A stretch of DNA of 64,000 nt from Mycolicibacterium alvei (lineage in GTDB: Bacteria; Actinomycetota; Actinomycetes; Mycobacteriales; Mycobacteriaceae), in the NCBI RefSeq assembly GCF_010727325.1, contig NZ_AP022565.1:3100001-3164000 (forward strand), given 5' to 3'. Shown one piece after another: positions 47,254-55,685 of this stretch. How positions within the stretch are numbered: the stretch's first letter is position 1; the number at the start of each line of letters is the position of its first letter. Made by a program: the position numbers and the translations under genes. The notes below the pieces were generated by a model. The model made no database searches, had not been told where the DNA came from, and saw nothing but the letters and a program-made list of their open reading frames with translations.

Positions 47254-50127
47254 GTGGAGAGTCTCGAACACACGCTGGTTGTGTCGCGACTGATTCTCGG
47301 TGTGCTCGCAACGCTCGTCGTGCTGGTGTTCGCCGGCAAGCGCGTGCTGTGGCTGACCAAGCTGATCAGCTCGGGACAGAAGGTCGGCGACGAGCGTGGC
47401 CGCAAAGACCATCTCGTCCAGCGCTTCCTGAATCAGAACAAGGAAGTCTTCGCCCAGTCGAAGCTCCTGAAATGGTCGATCCCCGGCATCGCGCACTTCT
47501 TCACCATGTGGGGCTTCTTCGTCCTCGCCACGGTGTACCTCGAGGCCTACGGCGTCCTGTTCAACCCCGAATTCCATATCCCGTTCGTCGGCCGCTGGGC
47601 CGTGCTGGGCTTCCTGCAGGACTTCTTCGCCGTCGCCGTGCTGGCCGGCATCATCGTCTTCGCGATCATCCGCATCCGCAAGAACCCCGAGCAGCTCGGC
47701 CGTGAGTCGCGCTTCTACGGCTCGCACAACGGCGGCGCCTGGACGATCCTGATCATGATCTTCCTGGTGATCGCGACCTACGCGGTGTTCCGCGGTGCGG
47801 CCGTCAACGTGCTCGGTGAGAACTTCCCCTACCAGTCGGGCGCGTTCTTCTCCGACGCCATGGCCGCGCTACTGGCCCCGCTGGGCCACACCGCCAACGT
47901 CTGGATCGAGAGCCTGGGACTGATGGCCCACCTGGGCGTCATGCTGGCCTTCCTGCTGATCGTGCTGCACTCCAAGCACCTGCACATCGGCCTGGCCCCG
48001 ATCAACGTCACCTTCAAGCGTCTGCCCGACGGCCTCGGCCCGCTGCTGCCCATGGAAAACAAGGGCGACAAGATCGACTTCGAGGATCCCGCCGAAGACG
48101 CGGTGTTCGGCAAGGGCCGGATCGAGGACTTCACCTGGAAGGCCAACCTCGACATGGCGACCTGCACCGAGTGCGGTCGCTGCCAGTCGCAGTGCCCGGC
48201 ATGGAACACCGGCAAGCCGCTGTCGCCCAAGCTGCTGATGATGAACCTGCGCGATCACCTGTTCGCCAAGGCGCCCTACATCATCGAAGGCAAGCCGATG
48301 CCCGAAGAGGGCTCGGTCGACTTCACCACGCTGGGCGACAGCCTGCACGGCCACGGCGTCCCCGAAGACGGCTTCGTCCGCATCGCCGGGTCCGGCCCCG
48401 AGCAGGCGCTACGCCCGCTGGTCGGCACCGCCGAACAGGGCGGCGTGATCGACCCCGACGTGCTGTGGTCCTGCACCAACTGTGGCGCCTGTGTCGAGCA
48501 GTGCCCCGTGGACATCGAGCACATCGACCACATCGTCGACATGCGCCGCTACCAGGTCATGGTCGAGTCGGAGTTCCCCGGTGAGCTCGGCGTGCTGTTC
48601 AAGAACTTGGAGACCAAGGGCAACCCCTGGGGCCAGAACGCCAAGGACCGGACCAACTGGATCGACGAGGTCGACTTCGACGTCCCGGTCTACGGCGAGG
48701 ACGTGGAGAGCTTCGACGGCTTCGAGTACCTGTTCTGGGTCGGCTGCGCCGGCGCCTACGAGGACCGGGCCAAGAAGACCACCAAGGCCGTCGCCGAACT
48801 ACTGGCCGCCTCGGGCGTGAAGTTCCTGGTGCTGGGCACCGGCGAAACGTGTACGGGTGACTCGGCTCGCCGTTCCGGCAACGAGTTCCTGTTCCAGCAG
48901 CTGGCCGCGCAGAACGTCGAGACCATCAACGAGCTGTTCGAGGGTGTCGAGACCGTCGACCGCAAGATCGTCGTGACCTGTCCGCACTGCTTCAACACGA
49001 TCGGTCGCGAGTACCCGCAGCTGGGTGCCAACTACACCGTCGTGCACCACACGCAGCTGCTCAACCGGCTGGTCCGGGACAAGAAGCTGGTGCCGGTCAA
49101 GTCCACCGGCGGGCCCGAGGTCACCTACCACGACCCGTGTTTCCTCGGCCGTCACAACAAGGTCTACGAGGCTCCGCGCGAGCTGGTGGAGGCCTCCGGC
49201 GTGACGCTGAAGGAAATGCCCCGCCACGCCGACCGCGGCCTGTGCTGTGGTGCCGGTGGCGCGCGGATGTGGATGGAAGAGCACATCGGCAAGCGCGTCA
49301 ACGTGGAGCGCACCGAAGAGGCCATGGACACCGCCTCGACCATCGCGACGGGCTGTCCGTTCTGCCGCGTGATGATCACCGACGGTGTCGACGACGTCGC
49401 CGCTGCCCGCAACGTCGAGAAGGCCGAAGTGCTCGACGTGGCTCAGCTGCTGCTGAACTCGTTGGACAAGAGTGGCCTCAAGCTGCCCGAAAAGGGCACG
49501 GCGGCAAAGGAATCCGAGAAGCGGGCCGAGGCACGCGCCGAAGTAGAGGCCAAGGCCGAAGCCGCGGCGCCCGCCGTGGAAGAAGCCGCACCTGCGGCTG
49601 CCGCAGAGGCGCCCGCCGCGACGGCGACTGCCGCCACCACCAAGCCGGTCACCGGTTTGGGTATGGCCGGCGCCGCGAAGCGTCCCGGCGCCAAGAAGGC
49701 CGCGGCACCCGCGGCCTCGGCGGCACCCGCTGCCGAAGCACCAGCCGCTCCCGCGGCTCCGGTGAAGGGGCTGGGCATGGCCGGCGGCGCCAAGCGTCCC
49801 GGCGCCAAGAAGACCGCGGCACCCGCGGCCTCGGCGGCACCCGCTTCCGAAGCACCTGCTGTCGAAGCACCTGCTGCGGCACCGGCCGAACCGGCCAAGC
49901 CGGAAACCCCGGCGGTGGGTCTGGGCATCGCCGCAGGCGCACGTCGTCCGGGGGCCAAGAAGGCCACCGCGGCTGCGCCCGCAGTCCCTGCGGCCCCTGC
50001 CGCCGAGCCGACGCCGGAACCGGAAGCCGAGGCACCGACCGCAGCTCCTGCCGAGCCCGCCAAGCCGGAAACCCCGGCGGTGGGCCTTGGCATGAAGCCG
50101 GGCGTCAAGCGTCCCGGTAAGCGCTGA
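47254..50127 (+). CDS. Membrane-bound heterodisulfide-reductase-like Fe-S protein
   Basis: A 957-residue protein like Rv0338c. The N-terminus has about five transmembrane helices in a nitrate-reductase-gamma-like arrangement. Then come two ferredoxin motifs, CTECGRCQSQCP near residue 304 and CTNCGACVEQCP near 407, and two CCG-type cysteine-rich modules (WVGCAGAYEDRAKK, CTGDSARRSG, CPHCFNTIG; then DPCFLGRHNK and LCCGAGGARMWM), as in HdrD/GlpC-type proteins. It should pass electrons between a membrane quinone and a cytosolic acceptor. The C-terminal about 200 residues are Ala/Pro/Glu-rich and carry four GLGxxxGxxRPGxKK-type repeats. GTG at 47254 follows GGAGGCGTTTCT. The preceding tandem palindromes suggest tight control. 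Confidence 0.85.
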   Translation: MESLEHTLVVSRLILGVLATLVVLVFAGKRVLWLTKLISSGQKVGDERGRKDHLVQRFLNQNKEVFAQSKLLKWSIPGIAHFFTMWGFFVLATVYLEAYGVLFNPEFHIPFVGRWAVLGFLQDFFAVAVLAGIIVFAIIRIRKNPEQLGRESRFYGSHNGGAWTILIMIFLVIATYAVFRGAAVNVLGENFPYQSGAFFSDAMAALLAPLGHTANVWIESLGLMAHLGVMLAFLLIVLHSKHLHIGLAPINVTFKRLPDGLGPLLPMENKGDKIDFEDPAEDAVFGKGRIEDFTWKANLDMATCTECGRCQSQCPAWNTGKPLSPKLLMMNLRDHLFAKAPYIIEGKPMPEEGSVDFTTLGDSLHGHGVPEDGFVRIAGSGPEQALRPLVGTAEQGGVIDPDVLWSCTNCGACVEQCPVDIEHIDHIVDMRRYQVMVESEFPGELGVLFKNLETKGNPWGQNAKDRTNWIDEVDFDVPVYGEDVESFDGFEYLFWVGCAGAYEDRAKKTTKAVAELLAASGVKFLVLGTGETCTGDSARRSGNEFLFQQLAAQNVETINELFEGVETVDRKIVVTCPHCFNTIGREYPQLGANYTVVHHTQLLNRLVRDKKLVPVKSTGGPEVTYHDPCFLGRHNKVYEAPRELVEASGVTLKEMPRHADRGLCCGAGGARMWMEEHIGKRVNVERTEEAMDTASTIATGCPFCRVMITDGVDDVAAARNVEKAEVLDVAQLLLNSLDKSGLKLPEKGTAAKESEKRAEARAEVEAKAEAAAPAVEEAAPAAAAEAPAATATAATTKPVTGLGMAGAAKRPGAKKAAAPAASAAPAAEAPAAPAAPVKGLGMAGGAKRPGAKKTAAPAASAAPASEAPAVEAPAAAPAEPAKPETPAVGLGIAAGARRPGAKKATAAAPAVPAAPAAEPTPEPEAEAPTAAPAEPAKPETPAVGLGMKPGVKRPGKR

Positions 50128-50143
50128 GTACGTCCCTGACGCA

Positions 50144-50179
50144 CCGAACGGCCATCTCCGCAAGGGGGTGGCCGTTCGG
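50144..50179. terminator. Bidirectional terminator-type hairpin
   Basis: CCGAACGGCCA (50144-50154) and TGGCCGTTCGG (50169-50179) form a perfect 11-bp stem with a 14-nt loop. It lies between the Fe-S protein stop (50127) and the stop of the converging small gene (50194), a natural place for a shared intrinsic terminator. Confidence 0.75.
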
Positions 50180-50193
50180 CGTATTCGGGGAGG

Positions 50194-50415
50194 TCAGTGC
50201 TTGCCGTAGGGCGGGGCCTTGACGGCGGGCGCCGCGGAGGCGGGGGAGACCGTTCCCGTGTAGGTGACCGTGGTGGTTTGACCGATGGTCATCGATCCGC
50301 CGTACGCGATGGCCGTTGGGCTCTCATGCGGTCCGCCCAGGGTCAGGGCGAGAATGCCCATCGCGACGACGGCACTGCCGCCGATTGCCGCGGCCAGGGT
50401 GTTGATTCGTGCCAT
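50194..50415 (-). CDS. Small exported protein
   Basis: A 73-residue protein: MARINTLAAAIGGSAVVAMG forms an N-terminal hydrophobic segment after an Arg, followed by a Thr/Ala/Pro-rich stretch and the ending VKAPPYGKH. It looks like a secreted or membrane-anchored peptide of the kind annotated as hypothetical in many mycobacteria. ATG at 50415 is preferred over upstream in-frame starts because the signal-like sequence begins there. It converges with the Fe-S gene and is divergent from the aminotransferase. Function unknown. Confidence 0.6.
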   Translation of the reverse strand: MARINTLAAAIGGSAVVAMGILALTLGGPHESPTAIAYGGSMTIGQTTTVTYTGTVSPASAAPAVKAPPYGKH

Positions 50416-50639
50416 GTGGATTACCAACCTTGTCTAGCTTTTGCCGCTTCAAATACCCTCTGACCTGGGCAAATAGTCGACATACCGTCAGCAGTCATGG
50501 TTGCCCACATTTCCGCCGGGGGCGAGGCCACCCAAGCGAATCCACAGTGGCTTCGTACCCGAATTGCAGGAACTGCACGTGTGGCGGTGACCACTTTGCA
50601 GATCGGCAAATTCCAAAATCAGTGGACGGTGGTGAGACC

Positions 50640-51911
50640 ATGGTGAACGTGACTACCCATCAGTTGCCGTGGCAGACCGGTCAGCACCCGAAGCCGCGTA
50701 CGTTCGCCCAGTCCACGAAGCTGCAGGATGTCCTGTACGAAATCCGCGGACCGGTACACGAACACGCCTCACGGCTGGAAGCTGAAGGTCACCGCATCCT
50801 CAAGCTGAACATCGGCAACCCCGCGCCGTTCGGCTTCGAAGCACCCGACGTGATCATGCGCGACATGATCCAGGCCCTTCCGTACGCGCAGGGCTATTCC
50901 GACTCCAAAGGCATCGCCAGCGCCCGCCGCGCGGTGTTCACCCGGTACGAACTGGTCGAGGGATTTCCCAAGTTCGACATCGAAGACGTCTACCTGGGCA
51001 ACGGGGTCTCCGAGCTCATCACGATGACCCTGCAGGCCCTGCTCGACAACGGCGACCAGGTGCTCATCCCGGCCCCGGATTACCCGCTGTGGACGGCCTC
51101 GACCGCGTTGGCGGGTGGCACCCCGGTGCACTACATGTGCGACGAGACCCAGGGCTGGAATCCCGATGTCGCCGACATCGAGTCGAAGATCACCGAGCGC
51201 ACCAAGGCGCTCGTGGTGATCAACCCGAACAACCCCACGGGTGCGGTGTACAGCCGCGAAACCCTGGAGCAGATCGTCGAACTGGCCCGCAAGCATCAGC
51301 TGATGCTGCTCGCCGACGAGATCTACGACAAGATCCTCTACGACGACGCCAAGCACATCTCCCTGGCCACGCTGGCGCCGGATCTGCTGACCCTGACGTT
51401 CAACGGATTGTCCAAGGCCTACCGGGTGGCGGGTTACCGCTCCGGCTGGCTCGTCATCACCGGCCCCAAGGAGCACGCGAGCAGCTTCATCGAGGGCATC
51501 AGCCTGCTGTCGAACATGCGGCTGTGCCCGAATGTGCCTGCCCAGCATGCGATTCAGGTCGCATTGGGTGGCCATCAGAGCATCGATGACCTGGTATTGC
51601 CCGGTGGCCGGCTGCTCGAGCAGCGTGACATGGCCTGGAACAAGCTCAACGAGATCCCCGGGGTGTCCTGTGTGAAACCCGCCGGTGCGCTGTATGCGTT
51701 CCCCCGCCTGGATCCCGAGGTCCACGACATCCACGACGACGAGCAACTGGTGCTCGATCTGCTGTTGCAGGAGAAGATCCTGCTGACCCAGGGCACCGGA
51801 TTCAACTGGCCCACACCGGATCACCTGCGCATCGTCACGCTGCCGTGGGCGCGGGACCTGGCCCAGGCGATCGAGCGGTTGGGCAACTTCCTGGCCGGCT
51901 ACCGCCAGTAG
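50640..51911 (+). CDS. aspC: Class I/II aminotransferase (AspC/AlaA-like)
   Basis: A 423-residue PLP enzyme matching Rv0337c, annotated aspC in M. tuberculosis but close to alanine-synthesising AlaA types. Features: NIGNPAPFGFEAP near residue 57, GVSELITMTLQALLDNGD, INPNNPTGAVYSRE near 195, the LLADEIYDKILYDD segment, the PLP-lysine motif SKAYRVAGYRSGW near 258 and a late Arg region (PDHLRIVTLP) for the substrate carboxylate. It interconverts amino and 2-oxo acids. ATG at 50640 is chosen by family alignment; the open frame extends 77 codons upstream into non-coding DNA. Confidence 0.9.
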   Translation: MVNVTTHQLPWQTGQHPKPRTFAQSTKLQDVLYEIRGPVHEHASRLEAEGHRILKLNIGNPAPFGFEAPDVIMRDMIQALPYAQGYSDSKGIASARRAVFTRYELVEGFPKFDIEDVYLGNGVSELITMTLQALLDNGDQVLIPAPDYPLWTASTALAGGTPVHYMCDETQGWNPDVADIESKITERTKALVVINPNNPTGAVYSRETLEQIVELARKHQLMLLADEIYDKILYDDAKHISLATLAPDLLTLTFNGLSKAYRVAGYRSGWLVITGPKEHASSFIEGISLLSNMRLCPNVPAQHAIQVALGGHQSIDDLVLPGGRLLEQRDMAWNKLNEIPGVSCVKPAGALYAFPRLDPEVHDIHDDEQLVLDLLLQEKILLTQGTGFNWPTPDHLRIVTLPWARDLAQAIERLGNFLAGYRQ

Positions 51912-51951
51912 GCACCAGGAACCGGACAGCCGACCGCTCTAGGCTGTCCGG

Positions 51952-53181
51952 GTGGCGCACTCGCATTCCCACTCCCATTCGTTGGCCGGTTCGTCTCCGT
52001 TGAGTCCGCTGGCTGCCCGCATCGTCGTCGGCCTGTTGGTGGCGATCGGCGTCGCGATGCTCATCGGCGCCGCCATGCTGTGGCCGAGCCACCAGAAGGT
52101 GGACATCCCGCTGCCGTTCCAGAACGCCGCGGGCGGGGCCGTCACCACCGAGGCCGGGCACGTCACCTCCAGCACGCTGGCTGACTGCGGCAGCCCGTCG
52201 GCCGGGGGCGTGTTGACGGCCGCACCGAAACCGGCCGAACCGGGTGGCGGCACCTGCGTGCAGAACCTGGTGGCCATCGATTCCGGCCCCAACGCGGGCG
52301 CCAAGACCCTGCTGGAGTTCACCACCGGGCCCGGACAACCGAACCTTGCTGCCGGAGACAGCATTCGGGTGAGCCGCCAAGTGGACCAGGCCGGGACGAC
52401 GAGCTATGCGTTCTTCGACTTCGAGCGCACCTGGCCGTTGGTCGCGCTCGCCGTGGTGTTCGCGGTCGTGATCGTGGCGGTGGCGCGCTGGCGCGGCCTG
52501 CGTGCGATCGTCGGCATCGTGGTGGCCTTCGCGGTGTTGATGATCTTCCTGCTACCGGCGCTGCGCGACGGCGCCCCGGCGGTTCCGGTGTCACTGGTAG
52601 CCTCGGCGGCGATTCTCTACGCGGTGATCTATCTGGCACACGGTGTCAGCCTGCGCACCAGCGCGGCCCTCCTGGGCACCCTGACATCGTTGTTGCTCGC
52701 CGCGATATTGTCCTGGGCGGCAATCGAATTGGCCCACCTGACGGGATTGTCCGAAGACCAGAACAACGAGGTCGCGGCCTACATGGGCAACGTGTCGATC
52801 ACCGGCCTGCTGTTGGCGGGGTTCATCATCGGCTCCCTCGGTGTGCTCAACGACGTCACCATCACCCAGGCCTCAGCGGTATTCGAGCTGGCCGAACACG
52901 GCGGGAGTCGGCGCGCGATCTTCGCCGGTGCCATGCGGGTGGGCAGTGACCACATCGCCAGCACGGTCTACACCCTGGTGCTGGCCTATGCCGGCAGTGC
53001 CCTGCCGCTGCTGCTGTTGTTCAGCGTGGCCAACCGGTCACTGGGTGACGTGCTGACCGGCGAGAGCGTGGCGATCGAGATCGCCCGCTCCGCGGTAGGC
53101 GGTATCGCCCTGGCGCTGTCCGTCCCGTTGACGACGGGCATCGCCGCGGTGCTCGCCACGCCCACCACCGGGACGAAATAG
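51952..53181 (+). CDS. YibE/F-family membrane protein
   Basis: A 409-residue protein with an N-terminal His/Ser stretch (MAHSHSHSHSLAG), a first transmembrane helix, an outside domain of about 100 residues, then six to seven helices containing the conserved FIIGSLGVLNDVTITQASAV core of YibE/F proteins. Function of the family is unknown; transport is suspected. GTG at 51952 lies 40 nt after aspC. Confidence 0.8.
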   Translation: MAHSHSHSHSLAGSSPLSPLAARIVVGLLVAIGVAMLIGAAMLWPSHQKVDIPLPFQNAAGGAVTTEAGHVTSSTLADCGSPSAGGVLTAAPKPAEPGGGTCVQNLVAIDSGPNAGAKTLLEFTTGPGQPNLAAGDSIRVSRQVDQAGTTSYAFFDFERTWPLVALAVVFAVVIVAVARWRGLRAIVGIVVAFAVLMIFLLPALRDGAPAVPVSLVASAAILYAVIYLAHGVSLRTSAALLGTLTSLLLAAILSWAAIELAHLTGLSEDQNNEVAAYMGNVSITGLLLAGFIIGSLGVLNDVTITQASAVFELAEHGGSRRAIFAGAMRVGSDHIASTVYTLVLAYAGSALPLLLLFSVANRSLGDVLTGESVAIEIARSAVGGIALALSVPLTTGIAAVLATPTTGTK

Positions 53182-53189
53182 CCTGCGCC

Positions 53190-53558
53190 TCAGCCCACGA
53201 GGTCCTTTTCGGTGAGCTCGGTGGCGGCCAGCGCGGCGGCCAGGGTGTCATGCCGGAACGCCGACGTGACGTGGTCGTGCACCACCCGGAACGCTGCCGC
53301 CCCGGTGCGGGTACTCCCGTCGCCGGCCATGATGGTCTGTTCGACGACGACCACGCCGTCGTGCACGAACATCCGCCCGGGCGTCACGGTGTCCCCGCCG
53401 GACTCTGCCCAATTCCGCAGGGCGGCGTGCCCCTGCGCGGCACCGTTGGCATCGCCCACCTCGATGTCATCGCTGGACAGCGCGATCAGGGTCTCGACGT
53501 CGTCCTCGTTGAGCGCGTCATGCCAGGCCAGGACCGTGGCGATCTCGGATGTGGTCAT
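53190..53558 (-). CDS. SnoaL/NTF2-like small protein
   Basis: A 122-residue single-domain alpha+beta-barrel protein beginning TSEIATVLAWHDALNEDDVE, with LIALSSDDIEVGD, GRMFVHDGVVVVEQ and FRVVHDHVTSAFRH strands typical of the SnoaL/NTF2-like fold. Ligand or reaction unknown. Converges with the YibE/F gene (8 nt) and is followed upstream by an MDMPI-fold gene 18 nt away on the same strand. Confidence 0.75.
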   Translation of the reverse strand: MTTSEIATVLAWHDALNEDDVETLIALSSDDIEVGDANGAAQGHAALRNWAESGGDTVTPGRMFVHDGVVVVEQTIMAGDGSTRTGAAAFRVVHDHVTSAFRHDTLAAALAATELTEKDLVG

Positions 53559-53576
53559 GAACGAAACGTACGCTAC

Positions 53577-54329
53577 TCAGAACGGTGTGCGGTCGAGCCA
53601 GGTGTCCCAGGTCGCGGTGTCGCCGAACACTTCCAGCCCGAGGTCGGCGGCCGTACCCCGGCGCGTGACCGCCATCAGCAGTTTCTGGGCCGGCCCCTTC
53701 AGCGCGACGGTGCCCTTGCCGTGACTGTGCGACCACCCGAGCCCGTCCTCGTCGTGCTCGATCGTCCACTCCCCCGTCGGCCCCAGACCGTCGTCGGTCG
53801 CGTGCAGGTGGATGCTGCTGCCGAATGCGAGCGGTTCATGGTGCCGCTTGTTGGCCATGCCGGTGGCGATCGCGAGCCATTCACTGACGGCGTCGGCGGC
53901 GAGATCGGCCGGGAGGACGAACTCGGATCCCACGGCCAGCGCGGCGTCGATGTGGTGTACCGCCACCTCGTGGACGCGTCGGCGGATCCACCAACCCTCG
54001 GGCTTGGGGCCCAGGAACGTCCACACCCTGGCGTCGGTGCCGATCTGGTCTGCCGACTTGAGGACCTGGGCCGCACCCGCGTTGAGCCATTCGATCGCGG
54101 CGTCGGGATCGTCGGGCGGCTTCCCTTCGTGAACCTCGCGCGGATCGAGCGGTGAGACCCGGCGCTCGGAGATAATCTGTGCCGCCCAACGGTTTCCGCG
54201 CCCGACATGGCGGAACAGTTGCTTGAGCGTCCAGTCCGGGCAGGTCGGCACCGGCGTCTCGGGATCGCTGGAGGCGATCAGCTCCCCGAAGCTCCGGGTC
54301 TGGTCGAGCAGAGCGGCGCGGAAGTCCAC
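53577..54329 (-). CDS. Maleylpyruvate isomerase-type (mycothiol-dependent) protein
   Basis: A 250-residue protein with the DinB-type N-terminal bundle TCPDWTLKQLFRHVGRGNRW (Trp-x-x-x-x-x-x-H pattern) and REVHEVAVHHIDAALAVG, whose His residues bind metal in mycothiol-dependent maleylpyruvate isomerase, plus a C-terminal SCP2-like domain. The substrate is unknown. Its stop and the P450 start region lie almost abutting (2 nt between genes), so the pair with the P450 may be coexpressed. Confidence 0.75.
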   Translation of the reverse strand: MDFRAALLDQTRSFGELIASSDPETPVPTCPDWTLKQLFRHVGRGNRWAAQIISERRVSPLDPREVHEGKPPDDPDAAIEWLNAGAAQVLKSADQIGTDARVWTFLGPKPEGWWIRRRVHEVAVHHIDAALAVGSEFVLPADLAADAVSEWLAIATGMANKRHHEPLAFGSSIHLHATDDGLGPTGEWTIEHDEDGLGWSHSHGKGTVALKGPAQKLLMAVTRRGTAADLGLEVFGDTATWDTWLDRTPF

Positions 54330-54330
54330 A

Positions 54331-55647
54331 TCACGAACCTACCGCTGTGCGTGCCTTTTCGAGCGTTATCGGAAGAGACGACCAGCCGCGCAGGATCCGG
54401 GTGTCCCGCCGGTTGCCTTCACCGGCGGCCCGCACATCGGGAAACCGGTCGAAGAAGGTCTGCAGGCCCACCTGTCCCTCGGCCCTGGCCAGGGCCGCCC
54501 CCAGGCAGAAGTGTCGGCCACCGGAGAACGACAGGTGCCGGCCGGCGTTGTCCCGTTCGATGTCGAAGCGGTGTGGGTCGGTGAACACCGCGGGGTCGCG
54601 GTTGGCGCCGGCGAGATGCACGATGACGAGCTCCCCGGCCTGCACCGCGGTGCCCGCCACCTCGGTGTCGCGCAGGGCCACCCGCGCGCTCATCAGCACC
54701 GGTGAGTCCAGTCGCAGGATCTCCTCCACCGTGTTCGGCCACAGCTCGGGGCGGGCCGAGAGGGTCTGCAGGTGTTCGGGATGGTCGAGCAGCATCCGAA
54801 TACCGTTGCCCAGCAGGTTGACCGTGGTCTCGAATCCGGCCGCCAGCACCAGCCCGGCCAGCGCCCGCAGTTCCGCCTCGTCGAGCGGTTCTCCGGCGGC
54901 TCCCGCCTCGGAGGCCGCGATGATCTGGCTGAGCAGGTCATCACCGGGGTTGCGCCGCAGTTGGCGCAGGTGATGAGTCAGCCAGGTCTCGAATCCGTGG
55001 ATGCCGGAGTTCACCTGTTGGTACTGCTGCCAGCTCAGCCCGATGTCGAGACTCGGTGCGCCGAGTTCGCCGAAGCGCAGGACCTGGGAGCGGTCGGCGT
55101 CGGGGACGCCGAGGATGTCGCTGATCACCGCGACGGGCAACTGCGCGCAGTACCGGTCCACGATGTTGACCACCCCGGCGTCGCCGTCCATCGAGTCCAG
55201 CAGTTCGTCGGCGGTCTCCTTCACCCGTTCCCGCAACCGGGCCACCGCGCGCGTGGTGAAGACCGAGGAGACCAGCTTGCGGTAGCGGGTGTGATCGGGT
55301 GGTTCCACCGCCAGCAGGGACGGCGGCAACAGCGGATGCAGCATTCCGGTGTCGGTCTTGTCGGCCACCCAGCGCAGCGGACGCGGCAGGTTGCCGCCGA
55401 GCCGCGACACCCGGAAGTCGTCAGAGCGCAGCAGGTCGGTGGCCACGTCGTGGTGGAAGGTCATCAAGATCGCGCGGCCGCGCACGATCGGTCCACGACG
55501 GCGCATCTCGTCGGCGAAGGGCGCCGGGTCGGCCCGCACCGCCGGGTCCGCGATCAACCGGGCCTGCGGATCCCCGCGACGCACGCCGTACGCAGAGATG
55601 CCCCGAACCACCCCGTGCAGGGCCATCCACCGGATTCGTTCCCGCAT
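54331..55647 (-). CDS. Cytochrome P450, CYP140-type
   Basis: A 438-residue soluble P450. I-helix AGFETTVNLLGNG (the acidic/Thr pair conserved as Glu-Thr), EILRLDSPV (ExxR), and heme-binding FSGGRHFCLGAALARAEG with the axial Cys. The whole chain follows the mycobacterial CYP140 pattern (ARLIADPAV, LLAVEPPDHTRYRK, CAQLPVAVISDILGVPD). CYP140 is conserved in mycobacteria and linked to lipid/secondary metabolism, substrate unresolved. ATG 55647. No ferredoxin gene is adjacent. Confidence 0.85.
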   Translation of the reverse strand: MRERIRWMALHGVVRGISAYGVRRGDPQARLIADPAVRADPAPFADEMRRRGPIVRGRAILMTFHHDVATDLLRSDDFRVSRLGGNLPRPLRWVADKTDTGMLHPLLPPSLLAVEPPDHTRYRKLVSSVFTTRAVARLRERVKETADELLDSMDGDAGVVNIVDRYCAQLPVAVISDILGVPDADRSQVLRFGELGAPSLDIGLSWQQYQQVNSGIHGFETWLTHHLRQLRRNPGDDLLSQIIAASEAGAAGEPLDEAELRALAGLVLAAGFETTVNLLGNGIRMLLDHPEHLQTLSARPELWPNTVEEILRLDSPVLMSARVALRDTEVAGTAVQAGELVIVHLAGANRDPAVFTDPHRFDIERDNAGRHLSFSGGRHFCLGAALARAEGQVGLQTFFDRFPDVRAAGEGNRRDTRILRGWSSLPITLEKARTAVGS

Positions 55648-55685
55648 GGCCCGAGCCTACGGCCGTACAAATTGTTCTACAAGCG

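Noticed and set aside
50409..50639. Upstream extension of the aminotransferase frame by 77 codons
   Set aside because: Not protein-like and overlaps the start of the small divergent gene; the family start is at 50640.
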